Assembly: GCA_949296425.1 (NCBI GenBank)
Contig: CASFPN010000043.1
Location: forward strand, 1 to 64,000
From: an uncultured bacterium
GTDB taxonomy: Bacteria > Cyanobacteriota > Vampirovibrionia > Gastranaerophilales > Gastranaerophilaceae
Direction: 5' to 3'
Length of the DNA: 64,000 nucleotides
The translations under genes were made by a program, and so were the position numbers. Shown one piece after another: positions 43,296-52,568 of this stretch. Position 1 is the stretch's first letter. Each line of letters begins with the position of its first letter. The notes beneath the pieces are model-generated. The model did not search any database. It was not told where the DNA came from and saw nothing but the letters and a program-made list of their open reading frames with translations.

Positions 43296-43324
43296 ATTAT
43301 TTACGATTTTTTAATGTTTGTCAA
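43296..43324 (-). promoter_or_regulatory. Promoter of pilin E, overlapping the PfkB gene stop
   Basis: Minus-strand TTGACA (43319-43324), 17-nt spacer, AATAAT (43296-43301). Confidence 0.65.
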
Positions 43325-44364
43325 GCTTTTTGATATGTATAGGACTGATTTAACTTTAATTTTTCTTCTATCTGTTCAAATGTCAGCAAACCTTGTGTAG
43401 CTCCAAATTCGGATACTACTCCGGCTGAGTTAACTGAAGCATACATTAAAGCTTTTCCTATATCTTTATTTGTTCTTCCGAGTGCTGCACAAAAAGTTGA
43501 TGCAAATGCATCGCCTGCACCCAGTGTTGAAACGACAGGCCCTTCAAATACAGGGCAATAGTAGTAATCTTCCCCGTCATAGGCATAAGCACCTTTACCG
43601 CCATCTGTAATTACTATAATTTGAGACTCGCCGACTTTTAATTTATTAAACATCTCTTTGATGTCAGGATGGATAAGTTCTTCTGAAAATTTTTCTTCTC
43701 TTGTATCAGGTCTAACTTGAATTTGAGTGGCAAGGGAGGCTTCTTCTTTATTCATTACAACTATATTTGCATTCTCAAGAATTTCTTTCAGGTAGTTGAA
43801 CCCTTTTTTCAAACTTGATGAACCTGCATTAAAGCAAACAAAAACATTGTTTTCTCTCGCAAAATTTGCAATATCATCAAGAACTTTGGTGCTGTCGCCG
43901 TTAAGCGGGGCAATATATAAAAGTTTTGCATTTTTTATTGCGTCAAAATTAATATCTGATTTTTTCAACTGAGCATTGGCGCCCCTGTGTGCAAGAACTG
44001 TTCTGTCTCCTTGAAAGCTTACAAGAATTATTGAAAATCCGGTACTGAGATTGCTGTCTTGAACAATATTTGATAAATCAACTTTTTTGTTTTTAAATGA
44101 TTCTAAAATCCCGTCAGAATAAATATCATCCCCTATTTTAAATATTGCACTTGTGTTATATCCGAGATTAGCGAAGTTTACTGCTGTGTTAATTCCTCCT
44201 CCTCCGACTTTAGATGTAAAATCCGTAATTTCAACTTTAGCTCCGTAGGGGTAACTCATAAATTCCGATTTTTTATTCTTTGTATAAACTGAAACAATAT
44301 TTGCATCATCGCTTTCAACAAATACATCCATTGTTGCGCTTCCGATAGTTATTACGTCACACAT
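43321..44364 (-). CDS. PfkB-family carbohydrate kinase
   Basis: 347 residues. VITIGSATMDVFVES opens the Rossmann-like core, VGGGGINTAVNFANLGYNTS is the N-terminal PfkB signature, and VVSTLGAGDAFASTFCAAL is the C-terminal signature with the catalytic Asp in GAGD. It phosphorylates a sugar or nucleoside; candidates include ribose, fructose and adenosine. I choose the ATG at 44364 because GGAGG lies 7-10 nt upstream; longer frames would run through the RNA structure at 44412-44499. That structure sits between pnp and this gene. Confidence 0.88.
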   Translation of the reverse strand: MCDVITIGSATMDVFVESDDANIVSVYTKNKKSEFMSYPYGAKVEITDFTSKVGGGGINTAVNFANLGYNTSAIFKIGDDIYSDGILESFKNKKVDLSNIVQDSNLSTGFSIILVSFQGDRTVLAHRGANAQLKKSDINFDAIKNAKLLYIAPLNGDSTKVLDDIANFARENNVFVCFNAGSSSLKKGFNYLKEILENANIVVMNKEEASLATQIQVRPDTREEKFSEELIHPDIKEMFNKLKVGESQIIVITDGGKGAYAYDGEDYYYCPVFEGPVVSTLGAGDAFASTFCAALGRTNKDIGKALMYASVNSAGVVSEFGATQGLLTFEQIEEKLKLNQSYTYQKA

Positions 44365-44411
44365 GTTGTTTATCCTCCAGTTAATTTTAACGTAACACAA
44401 AATAAAATAAA

Positions 44412-44499
44412 AAACACCATTTTGTCTGTTGAATTCATGGAAGTTCCACGCTAGATTCTGAAACAAGTTCAGAATGGCTATTTATACAAAATGGTGTTT
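44412..44499 (-). ncRNA. Structured RNA between pnp and the PfkB gene (three-way junction plus U-rich tail)
   Basis: Outer stem AAACACCATTTTGT (44412-44425) with ACAAAATGGTGTTT (44486-44499), 14 bp; an inner hairpin ATTCTGAA/TTCAGAAT (44455-44462, 44468-44475); and a small TGGA/TCCA hairpin (44438-44448). On the minus strand the outer stem ends in a T-rich stretch, about 30 nt before the PfkB gene's Shine-Dalgarno. It may be an elaborate pnp terminator, an RNase site or a cis-regulatory element. Confidence 0.6.
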
Positions 44500-44514
44500 A
44501 ATAATTTCTTGTTT

Positions 44515-46656
44515 CTAGTTAAATTGAGCTTTTTCTTCGTCTGAAACCCCTTTGATTGTGAGGTTTACTCTGCCTTTATCGTCGATTTTAATTACTTTAA
44601 CGATAACTTCGTCGCCGATATGAAGGTGCGGTTCAATTGTATCTATTCTCTCATTGCAAACCTGAGAAATGTGAACCATGCCGTCTTTGCCGGGAGCAAG
44701 TTCTACAAAGGCGCCGATTGGAATAATTCTTACAACTTTACCTTTTACAACCATTCCAGGTTCAGGTTTGAAAGTTAATTCTTTAATCATTCTTTGAGCA
44801 ATTTCTGCACCTTCCTGATCGTTAGAGGTAATTGTTACAACGCCTGAATCCTGAATATCAATTTCTGCACCTGATGCGTCGATGATTGCTCTGATCTGTT
44901 TTCCGCCGGGTCCGATTACTGTTCCGATATCTTCAACAGGAATTGTCATTGTTGTAATACTTGGAGCATACGGTGACAGATGATCTGCCGGTGCTGAAAT
45001 TACTTCTCTCATCTTGCCTAAGATATGAAGTCTGCCTTCTTTTGCCTGTGCAAGGGCTTTACGTAATGTTTCGTTTGCAATGCCTTTAGCTTTCATATCC
45101 ATTTGAAGGGCTGTAATTCCTGTATCGTTCCCTGTAACTTTAAAGTCCATATCGCCCAAAAAGTCTTCAATACCTTGAATGTCAGTTAATACAACGGGTT
45201 CTTTACCTTCTTCCGTTATCATACCCATTGCAACACCGCCAATCATACATTTAACCGGAACACCGGCATTCATCAAAGCCATTGAAGATCCGCAGGTTGA
45301 TGCCATTGATGTTGAACCGTTTGATTCAAGAACATCTGATGTAACGCGGATAGTGTAGCCAAATTCTTCCTGAGAAGGAAGTGCTGGTATATTTGCTCTT
45401 TCAGCTAAATTGCCGTGTCCTACTTCACGTCTGCCGGGGCCTCTTAGAGGCTTTACTTCTCCCACTGAGAATCCGGGGAAGATGTATTTGTGCATATAAG
45501 TTTTTTCAGTCTGCGGATCAACTCCGTCAAGTTCCTGCTTCATACCGGGACCTGCAAGAGTCGCAACGGAAAGAACCTGAGTCTGTCCTCTTGTAAATAC
45601 GGCAGAACCGTGTGCTCTCGGCAATACACCTACTTCACACCAGATAGGACGAACTTCATGAGGCTTTCTTCCGTCAGCTCTAACACCTTCGTCAAGAATC
45701 ATTGTTCGCATAATATGTTTTTCTGCATTTTTGAATTCTTCTGCCACAAAGTCGATGCCTGTTTCTTCCATAATTTTTTTGATGTAATCATCTTCAGGAA
45801 GCGCATCAATTTTTTCTTTGACAAGTTTTTTAGCTTCTTCAAGCTTATTCTGTCTGTATTCTCTGTCAAAGTTGTGATAAGCATCAAAAATCATATCGTG
45901 AGCTGTTTCGTCAATAATCTTTTTGATTTCGGAAGTATCGTAAGGATTTACAAATTCTTCTTTTTCCACTCCGCATTCTTTCATAAATGCAACCTGTGCG
46001 TCACATTGTTTTCTGATTTCAGCCTGAGCAAATTCAACAGCATTCATAATATCGTCTTCTGTTACGAATTTGCAGCCTGCTTCAACCATAATTACAGAAT
46101 CGTGTGTACCTGCAACTACAATATCCAAATCTGATTTGTCAGCCTGCTGGTGAGTCGGATTTGCAATCATGTTGCCGTTTTCATCTCGAGATACCCTGAC
46201 AGCTCCGATAGGCCCTTCAAAAGGAGCGCCTGAAAGCATTAAGGCACAAGATGCTCCTAACATTGCAAGAGTATCCGGCTGGTTAACCTGATCGTAGCTG
46301 AATAATTGGGCTACAATTTGTATATCATTTCTGTATCCTTTAGGGAACAGCGGTCTTATAGGTCTGTCAATAAGTCTTGAAATAAGTATAGCTTTATCAC
46401 CGGCCTTACCTTCTGAGCGGTTATAACCGCCTGGAATACGACCTATTGATGACATTCTTTCTTCATAATCAATTAGCAAAGGGAAGAAATCTATCCCTAC
46501 TCTCGGTTCTTTTGAAACACAGCAGTGAACAAACAACATTGTGTCGCCGCATCTTACCGTAACAGAACCGTTTGCAGATTGAGCGTATTTACCTGTTTCA
46601 ACAGTAACGGTTTTTCCGCCAATCTCAATTTCAAATTTTTTTGTTTCCGGTACCAT
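44515..46656 (-). CDS. pnp: Polyribonucleotide nucleotidyltransferase (PNPase)
   Basis: 713 residues, normal length. Two RNase PH-like domains (GRIPGGYNRSEGKAGDKAIL, then FPGFSVGEVKPLRGPGRREVG), a KH domain (VIGPGGKQIRAIIDASGAEI) and an S1 domain (GAFVELAPGKDGMVHISQV) are in order. It degrades RNA from the 3' end with phosphate and works with RNase E in the degradosome of many bacteria. The upstream rpsO, usual in other genomes, is not visible here; the neighbour is pilin F. The AATTATG-type start has a GAACAGG site upstream. A structured RNA follows. Confidence 0.96.
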   Translation of the reverse strand: MVPETKKFEIEIGGKTVTVETGKYAQSANGSVTVRCGDTMLFVHCCVSKEPRVGIDFFPLLIDYEERMSSIGRIPGGYNRSEGKAGDKAILISRLIDRPIRPLFPKGYRNDIQIVAQLFSYDQVNQPDTLAMLGASCALMLSGAPFEGPIGAVRVSRDENGNMIANPTHQQADKSDLDIVVAGTHDSVIMVEAGCKFVTEDDIMNAVEFAQAEIRKQCDAQVAFMKECGVEKEEFVNPYDTSEIKKIIDETAHDMIFDAYHNFDREYRQNKLEEAKKLVKEKIDALPEDDYIKKIMEETGIDFVAEEFKNAEKHIMRTMILDEGVRADGRKPHEVRPIWCEVGVLPRAHGSAVFTRGQTQVLSVATLAGPGMKQELDGVDPQTEKTYMHKYIFPGFSVGEVKPLRGPGRREVGHGNLAERANIPALPSQEEFGYTIRVTSDVLESNGSTSMASTCGSSMALMNAGVPVKCMIGGVAMGMITEEGKEPVVLTDIQGIEDFLGDMDFKVTGNDTGITALQMDMKAKGIANETLRKALAQAKEGRLHILGKMREVISAPADHLSPYAPSITTMTIPVEDIGTVIGPGGKQIRAIIDASGAEIDIQDSGVVTITSNDQEGAEIAQRMIKELTFKPEPGMVVKGKVVRIIPIGAFVELAPGKDGMVHISQVCNERIDTIEPHLHIGDEVIVKVIKIDDKGRVNLTIKGVSDEEKAQFN

Positions 46657-46755
46657 AATTACCTGTTCTTTCTCGCACTTCCCGTGCGTTCTTAGTTATA
46701 CACTTCTAATGTTCGTTTTTATTATACCTTAAAAACAAAAATTTTGAAATTAATA

Positions 46756-47618
46756 TTACTCACCGACTTTATAATCTTCATAAATAAACTCGTCATTTCC
46801 GGAGAGTATATTTTTGAAGCTTTCTGAACCTAAATAAGGTTGTATTGCTGGTGTTACTTTATCTTTTTTTATTATAATCTGCTGTGCATCTTGTCCTAAG
46901 CGGTTTGGCATACTATTGCCATTTACATCCATAATGATTGTTGCACAATAATCTAAGGGGCTGGTATGAGTGATTGGATTCTTGTTTTCATCAAGAACAG
47001 GTCGGCCGTTTTCATCCATTTCTGACCAGGTATCCATTGTATAGCAATTAGGATTATTGTATTGGTATATAAATAAAATAGCTCCGTTATTTAAGATTAT
47101 TGCCGGTTCATAGCGGGAAGAAACAGTAGCTTTATCTGTGCCTTGAGTATAATATTTGCTATATTTCATATCATAATAATATTCTTTGCATTTTTCATCT
47201 AAATGAGATGTACAAACTTTAGATCCCTTAAAGTATTTTGAAAAATTTAGAGCTGTTTGATAACTCGAATTACTTGGGTTGAATAAAGCAGAATTGTCAC
47301 CTAACGCATTCGAATTGTTTTGGGCAAGCAATATTGCATTGTTTATATCAGAGTAAATCTTTCTTACACGTGTGGCTATTTCTTTATTTCGATGTTCCGT
47401 AATTAATGTTGGTAAAGTCATCGCTGCAACCACACCTATAATTCCGAGCGTGATTAAAACTTCCGCAAGTGTGAACCCAAATTTTCGGTCTATTAAGTGA
47501 TGTTTCATGTTACAATTATGACATATTTTAGAATTAATGTCAATAAAACTGGGTAAAAAGTTAGTCCAGTCTACCTTTTCGGGGGGGGGGCAATTCTCAG
47601 CTTCTTATCTTTTTCCAT
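46756..47618 (-). CDS. Pilin F: prepilin-like protein with out-of-frame leader (C10 run)
   Basis: The ATG at 47618 follows AAAGGA. The leader MEKDKKLRIAPPPKR stops after the ten-C run (47581-47590). With eleven C the frame runs EKVDWTNFLPSFIDINSKIC, then into MKHHLIDRKFGFTLAEV and on to 46756. An internal in-frame ATG exists at 47508 but has no ribosome site. Gly precedes Phe at the cleavage point. The body has IIMDVNGNSMPNRLGQDAQ. Unlike pilins A, C and E it lacks an upstream TTGACA box and its 5' region abuts the TPR gene stop, so it may depend on read-through from there. Confidence 0.82.
47578..47602 (+). repeat. G10 module, copy 6
   Basis: TTC, ten G (47581-47590), CAATTCTCAGCT on the + strand. 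Confidence 0.95.
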
Positions 47619-47649
47619 ATAAAAATCCTTTCTTGTTTATTTTTGTTTG

Positions 47650-49308
47650 TTAAATTTCAAATAACTTATGCAGTCGATTTTTGATGTCTTCTTCATCAAG
47701 CTCTTGTGTTATTTTATTTAGATCAATTGCCATCTGATAATAATTTGCTGCGTCATTTATAAAGCCCATTGCCTGTGAGGCTCTTGCAGCATTAAAGTAT
47801 GCAAGGGTATAATTCGGATTCAGCTCAACCGCCGTTTCAAAATATTCAAGTGCTTCTTCAGCATCACCCAAGCCGTCTAAGTAAAGTATTCCCAGATTAT
47901 TTTGAGCGTATTCGTTTTCCGGGTTGAGGTCAATTGATTTATGGAAGGAAACAAGTGCTTCTTCAAGATAATCTTTTTCCCAGAGTGCAATTCCTGCTTT
48001 TGAATATCCGCGATAATCCTCAGGATTAAGTGTTATTGCATCACAATATGCTCTTATTGCGTTATCTAAATCGTATGCAGCCATATGTACATCTCCGAGT
48101 GATAAATACAATTCGTAATTATTCGGATCAAGAATTATTCCTGCCTGATACGTTGAAACTGCAGCATCAATATTACCTTTAACTTCGGCATAAATAGACC
48201 CTAATGCCTGACATACAATTGATGTCCATTCTTTATCAGGATTAATTGCGATTGCTTTCTGGTAATGTTCTATTGCCTCGTCATATAATTCTGCTTTGGA
48301 ATATGCGTATGCCAGTGAATTATTGTAAAACGGGTTTTCGGAATCTCTTTCAACTGCAAGTTTAAATGCGCTTATAGAATTTATTTTATCTTCTTTTTTT
48401 AGATAAAGGTGCCCTAGTTCATAATAAATTTGGGGAGTGTCAATATCAAATTCAAGAAGCTTTTCATAGCAATCTATTGCTTCATCGGTGTTATCAGGAA
48501 AATAAGTTTGTAAGACGGTTGCAAGTTTTAAAAGAACTTCCCGGTTAAGAGGATTAGCTTCTAAAACTTTTCTGTAGCAGTCGACGGTCAAGTCCATTTC
48601 TTTATTTTTGAGTGCAAGATCTCCCATCTTGTTATAAAAAATTTCTCCGTGATTAGTTTTTGAAATAGCCTGCCTGTAAATATTTTCCGCTGTCGGATAA
48701 AGTTTAAATTTTTCTAAGAATTTCCCTACTGTATTATAGGTAAATACTGAAAAATCATCTGACATGTTTTTGTAAAACATTTTCATGGATGGTCTGTCCC
48801 AGGCAAGCATTAAACTTCCCGATAGAAAATAATAAAGAAAACTTAAATAATCTCCGGCATTCCCGTTTTTTGAATTAATTTTTTGGAGGATTGACTGTGA
48901 AAGAATCAAGCGCGGCCTTGCGGAATTTAGTTTTCCCATTTTTATGGCTGATTTGAATTCTGTTTCTGCAGAATTAAAATCCTGGGCCATTTTCATGAAA
49001 AAGCCGGTATAGAGATGTGCATTAATATTCTTTGGAGCCAGTGAAATTGCGGTTTTACATTGCTCTATGGCCGTATCTATGCTTATTTGCCCCTGCTCCC
49101 ACATTAAAGCCGCAAGCCTGTAATACGCCTCAGGCATTGTCGGATCATATTTTACCGCATCAATATAGTGTTCTATGGCTTCCTGTAAATCTTGATTTTG
49201 CTGCCGGATAAGGTATTTTTCGTGTGCTATTCTTGCTTTTTCAAGTGATTCTTTTGCTTTATCCGTATTAGCCGCTACGGGCTGTAGTAGTAATTGTTCT
49301 GACATCAA
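47650..49308 (-). CDS. Tetratricopeptide-repeat protein
   Basis: 552 residues of mostly TPR repeats. Several show the consensus (AIEQCKTAISLAPKNINAHL, AIDCYEKLLEFDIDTPQIYY, AIEHYQKAIAINPDKEWTSI, AIRAYCDAITLNPEDYRGYS, ALEYFETAVELNPNYTLAYF). There is no signal peptide or membrane segment, so it is likely a cytoplasmic scaffold for protein-protein contacts. TPR proteins such as PilF assist type IV pilus assembly, but this one lacks the lipobox and is much longer, so I do not assign that role. It is followed at 32 nt by pilin F. Confidence 0.88.
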   Translation of the reverse strand: MMSEQLLLQPVAANTDKAKESLEKARIAHEKYLIRQQNQDLQEAIEHYIDAVKYDPTMPEAYYRLAALMWEQGQISIDTAIEQCKTAISLAPKNINAHLYTGFFMKMAQDFNSAETEFKSAIKMGKLNSARPRLILSQSILQKINSKNGNAGDYLSFLYYFLSGSLMLAWDRPSMKMFYKNMSDDFSVFTYNTVGKFLEKFKLYPTAENIYRQAISKTNHGEIFYNKMGDLALKNKEMDLTVDCYRKVLEANPLNREVLLKLATVLQTYFPDNTDEAIDCYEKLLEFDIDTPQIYYELGHLYLKKEDKINSISAFKLAVERDSENPFYNNSLAYAYSKAELYDEAIEHYQKAIAINPDKEWTSIVCQALGSIYAEVKGNIDAAVSTYQAGIILDPNNYELYLSLGDVHMAAYDLDNAIRAYCDAITLNPEDYRGYSKAGIALWEKDYLEEALVSFHKSIDLNPENEYAQNNLGILYLDGLGDAEEALEYFETAVELNPNYTLAYFNAARASQAMGFINDAANYYQMAIDLNKITQELDEEDIKNRLHKLFEI

Positions 49309-49487
49309 TGAGCTCCAATAAGATGTGTATTCTGTATATATTTTATTACGTCGATATAAATAATATTAATCTTTAGTAATTTGAATTAATATCATCCGTT
49401 TGGAGTAGATGAAAGATTAATCTATTTTAATTTTTTGATTAAAACAACTTTCTTTGTAATATAATATTTTCATAGCCGATTAGGAAT

Positions 49488-51377
49488 ATGAATATGGATT
49501 ATCTAAATAACAAATATGATGTAATAGTTGTAGGAGCCGGCCATGCAGGGTGCGAAGCCGCTGTTTCTTGTGCAAGGCTTGGGGCAAAAGTTCTTCTTTC
49601 AACTCTTGATGTTGATCATATAGCTTTAATGCCTTGTAATCCCGCTATCGGCGGACCTGCAAAATCTACTCTTGTCCGTGAAATTGATGCTCTGGGCGGT
49701 ATTATGGGGGAAGCTGCAGATGCTACTTATATTCAGATGAAAATGCTCAATTCTTCAAAGGGCCCTGCAGTCAGAGCTTTGCGTGCCCAATCTGACAAAA
49801 AGCAATATATGGATTATATGCGCAATATTATTGAAAATAACGAAAATATTTACCTGCGCCAGGCTTGTATTACAGATTTGCTGGTTAAAGACGGTGAAAT
49901 TACGGGAGCTATAGATGAATACGGAATTGAGTATTCTGCACGTACGGTTATTTTAACAACCGGCACATCATTAAACGGAAAAATTTTTGTCGGACTTCGT
50001 TCCTACAGTGCCGGAAGATTAGGCGAAAAAGCTGCTTACGGGTTATCAGAATCGTTAATAAAACACGGTATAGTGGTAAAAAAACTTAAAACCGGTACTC
50101 CACCCCGTGTTGACAAGCGTACAATTGATTATTCAAAAATGACAATTCAACCCGGTGATGAAGTATTACATTTTTATTCCTTTAAGCCTGACAGACCTGT
50201 CAGAAAACAGTATCCCTGCTATCTGACAAGAACAAATGAAAAAACGCATGAAATAATAAAGGCTAATCTTGATAAATCCCCGATGTTTCAGGGATTAATT
50301 CAGGGGGTAGGTCCGCGTTACTGTCCGTCTATTGAGGATAAGGTAGTAAGATTTAGCGAAAATCCTTCTCATCATATTTTTATTGAGCCTGAAGGTTTAG
50401 GGACTTATGAAGTTTATATTCAGGGATTTTCAAGCAGTCTGCCGGCTGATATTCAGTTACAGATGCTCAGAACTCTTCCAGGACTTGAGAAAGCTCATGT
50501 TATAAAACCGGCCTATGCTGTTGAATACGATTATGTTCCTGCAGTCCAGACATCACATTCTCTTATGTCAAAGAAAATAAAGGGATTATTTTTAGGCGGA
50601 CAGATTAACGGCACAAGCGGTTATGAAGAAGCTGCTGCACAAGGGTTAATTGCAGGTATTAACGCATTTAATTATCTTAACGGTTCTGAAATGCTGGAAC
50701 TTTCAAGAAGTTCATCATATATCGGTACATTGATTGATGATTTGGTTACAAAAGATATTCAAGACCCTTATAGAATGCTTACTTCTCGTTCAGAATACAG
50801 ACTTTTACTCCGTCAGGATAATGCTGATGCCAGACTTACTCCTCTCGGACGGAAGTGTGGTCTTATTGATGACTCTCAGTTTAAAATTTTTACGGATAAG
50901 CAGGAAGCTATTGAGAAAGAATTATCAAGGATTAAAGATGCTAAAATTTCTGCAACTGAGCAAATAAACTCAGTTCTTTCAAAGTACGGGGAGCACATGG
51001 AACGCGGAATGAAAATAGCTGAACTTTTGAAGCGTCCTAATATAGATTACAATGTGGTAAAAGAAATTGACGCATTTACAAATGAATTAAATATACCGTT
51101 TGATGTATCAGAACAGGTTGAAATCCTTGTTAAATATGACGGATATTTGAAACGTCAGGAATTTCAGGTAGAGCAGGCCTCTAAGTTAGAAAAATTTAAA
51201 ATCCCTGATGACATAGATTATTCAACATTAGATCATATTTCATCAGAAACCCGTGATAAACTATCAAAAATCAGACCAAAAACTCTTGCTCAGGCGTCCC
51301 GTATCGGCGGTGTTAAACCTGCTGACATTTCTATTTTAATGGTACTGCTTGAACGGCATCAATATTCAAAGCTTTAA
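49488..51377 (+). CDS. mnmG: tRNA uridine-5-carboxymethylaminomethyl modification enzyme MnmG (GidA)
   Basis: 629 residues. The FAD motif [53 protein letters not shown] and [20 protein letters not shown] are characteristic, and the C-terminal helical domain ends in [18 protein letters not shown]. With MnmE it modifies the wobble uridine (xm5U34) of several tRNAs. Two ATGs (49488 and 49494) are possible; TAGGAA suits either. TATAAT at 49460-49465 is a plausible -10 box. MnmE is not in the window. Confidence 0.96.
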   Translation: MNMDYLNNKYDVIVVGAGHAGCEAAVSCARLGAKVLLSTLDVDHIALMPCNPAIGGPAKSTLVREIDALGGIMGEAADATYIQMKMLNSSKGPAVRALRAQSDKKQYMDYMRNIIENNENIYLRQACITDLLVKDGEITGAIDEYGIEYSARTVILTTGTSLNGKIFVGLRSYSAGRLGEKAAYGLSESLIKHGIVVKKLKTGTPPRVDKRTIDYSKMTIQPGDEVLHFYSFKPDRPVRKQYPCYLTRTNEKTHEIIKANLDKSPMFQGLIQGVGPRYCPSIEDKVVRFSENPSHHIFIEPEGLGTYEVYIQGFSSSLPADIQLQMLRTLPGLEKAHVIKPAYAVEYDYVPAVQTSHSLMSKKIKGLFLGGQINGTSGYEEAAAQGLIAGINAFNYLNGSEMLELSRSSSYIGTLIDDLVTKDIQDPYRMLTSRSEYRLLLRQDNADARLTPLGRKCGLIDDSQFKIFTDKQEAIEKELSRIKDAKISATEQINSVLSKYGEHMERGMKIAELLKRPNIDYNVVKEIDAFTNELNIPFDVSEQVEILVKYDGYLKRQEFQVEQASKLEKFKIPDDIDYSTLDHISSETRDKLSKIRPKTLAQASRIGGVKPADISILMVLLERHQYSKL

Positions 51378-51662
51378 CTAAACTATATAATTAAAACTAT
51401 TGTCATTTTTCTTTTTGTAAGAAATACTGTTATTTTTTAATATGGATTCAAAAGCGTTGTCCCTGTAATCTTTTACATAAATGTCGACTTTACCGTAAAC
51501 TCCTGTATTTCTGATTTTGTTAAAGGTAGTGCTGGCATTATTTAACCAAAAGTTGTTCATTAAAGCTCCTAGTATAAAAATTTGGCGTTTAGATGTGGCA
51601 GAGCTTGTGTCCACGGTATATGTACTTTTAAAGGCCGGGGAGTTGGTATAATTTATTTTCAT
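51378..51662 (-). CDS. Hypothetical small protein with N-terminal F-x-x motif
   Basis: 94 residues: MKINYTNSPAFKSTYTVDTSS, then mixed alpha/beta text (VYGKVDIYVKDYRDNAFESI). The start resembles the Asn/Ser-rich F-x-G N-termini elsewhere in the window, although here the motif is AFKS. It is convergent with mnmG, with adjacent stop codons. No membrane span or catalytic motif is visible; the family is unknown. Confidence 0.55.
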   Translation of the reverse strand: MKINYTNSPAFKSTYTVDTSSATSKRQIFILGALMNNFWLNNASTTFNKIRNTGVYGKVDIYVKDYRDNAFESILKNNSISYKKKNDNSFNYIV

Positions 51663-52155
51663 ATTTATCAGAAAACCCGTAAAAAAATTTTTTTGCTAAT
51701 AAAAAATAATTATTTAATAAGTTAGCTCAAAAAATTTTTTATGCTGTTAACGCACGCCTTTATTTCTTTTTACGCATTAAAAACCGGTATTAGCGGGTTC
51801 ATATCCGTCTATTAAAATTTTAGAAAGAATTGCTGCGGTTTTAAATGTTGAATGTAAAAGAACACATGGTTTGATTTCTTGTTACAGATGGTTTGAGTAT
51901 TTCGGGTAATAAAGTTGCGGCAGTCGTCACCAAATCCTTAGATCAATAATGTCGAATTATTAAATTATATCTATGGAGTGTTAATATTGACTTATACATT
52001 AAATAGCAAGAAATATAAAGAAATGTTAAGAAATTTTAAAATAGCTGAAATACAGTTATAATGTCAGTATGGTATGGTATGGTAGAAGTGTGCCGTAGCA
52101 ATTTTTTTTTTTCATTTGTTTTTATATATATGTAGGTAAAATCATATGAAAGGAA
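51663..52155. other. Gene-poor stretch with a regulator remnant
   Basis: About 490 nt of AT-rich sequence. It contains the XRE-like fragment at 51781-51909, a possible 24-codon frame starting at a TTG near 51987 that I do not trust, and a run of GTATG repeats near 52068-52083. I see no intact gene or strong terminator. Confidence 0.5.
51781..51909 (+). pseudogene. Fragment of an XRE-family helix-turn-helix regulator
   Basis: The frame VLAGSYPSIKILERIAAVLN, then VECKRTHGL, is typical of the third helix and end of XRE/Cro-type HTH domains (..PSIKxLExIAxALNVx..). An in-frame TAA lies directly upstream and there is no N-terminal half, so this is a remnant. Confidence 0.6.
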
Positions 52156-52161
52156 ATGTAT

Positions 52162-52548
52162 ATGGCAAATTTAATTCAATTTAAACACCCTATTTCTCAA
52201 CTTCTTACACAAAGTGGTACAAAAGTTCAAAAAACAATTGCAAATGCCTGTCCTAAGAGCCCTAGAACTGTAATTCCTTGTGAGGGGACACTATTAATGG
52301 CAAAAACAGGAACTGTTGCTAAATTAATTACTTTTGGACCAAATTCAAAATCTAAATTTGCACAAGCAGGCTATGATCAAATTTTGATTACAAAACAACC
52401 CCATGATAGTGGTCTTGTAACAAATTTAATATCTTTATTTAAAAAGGGTAAGTGGGTAAGAGATTTATGGATGGAACCTAATAGGAAGTTCAGTACTTGT
52501 GAAAATACTATAAATGCAGCAAAAGAGATTGGTTTGTCAGTAAAATAG
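52162..52548 (+). CDS. Orphan hypothetical protein
   Basis: 128 residues, basic, with no membrane span. I prefer the second ATG (52162) because AAAGGA lies at good distance. ISLFKKGKWVRDLWMEPNRK and SGTKVQKTIANACPKSPRTV are the most distinctive parts; the family is not recognised. It sits alone between remnant sequence and a repeat-rich gap ending in tRNA genes, so it may be a recent acquisition. A clean terminator follows its stop, supporting expression. Confidence 0.55.
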   Translation: MANLIQFKHPISQLLTQSGTKVQKTIANACPKSPRTVIPCEGTLLMAKTGTVAKLITFGPNSKSKFAQAGYDQILITKQPHDSGLVTNLISLFKKGKWVRDLWMEPNRKFSTCENTINAAKEIGLSVK

Positions 52549-52568
52549 CAAGAAGTGTGCTATTTTTT
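52542..52568 (+). terminator. Terminator after the orphan gene
   Basis: AAAATAGCA/TGCTATTTT stem, overlapping the stop codon, followed by a T run. Confidence 0.75.

Noticed and set aside
44365-44466. A longer N-terminus for the PfkB-family kinase
   Set aside because: It would be encoded by the structured RNA region, and GGAGG sits correctly before the ATG at 44364.
45490-46134. A long frame antisense to pnp
   Set aside because: It is the antisense shadow of a well-conserved gene and encodes a Phe-rich, unlikely protein.
51987-52061. A 24-codon frame starting with TTG after GGAG
   Set aside because: Too short, with a weak start in AT-rich sequence and no terminator; also overlaps promoter-like text for the orphan gene.
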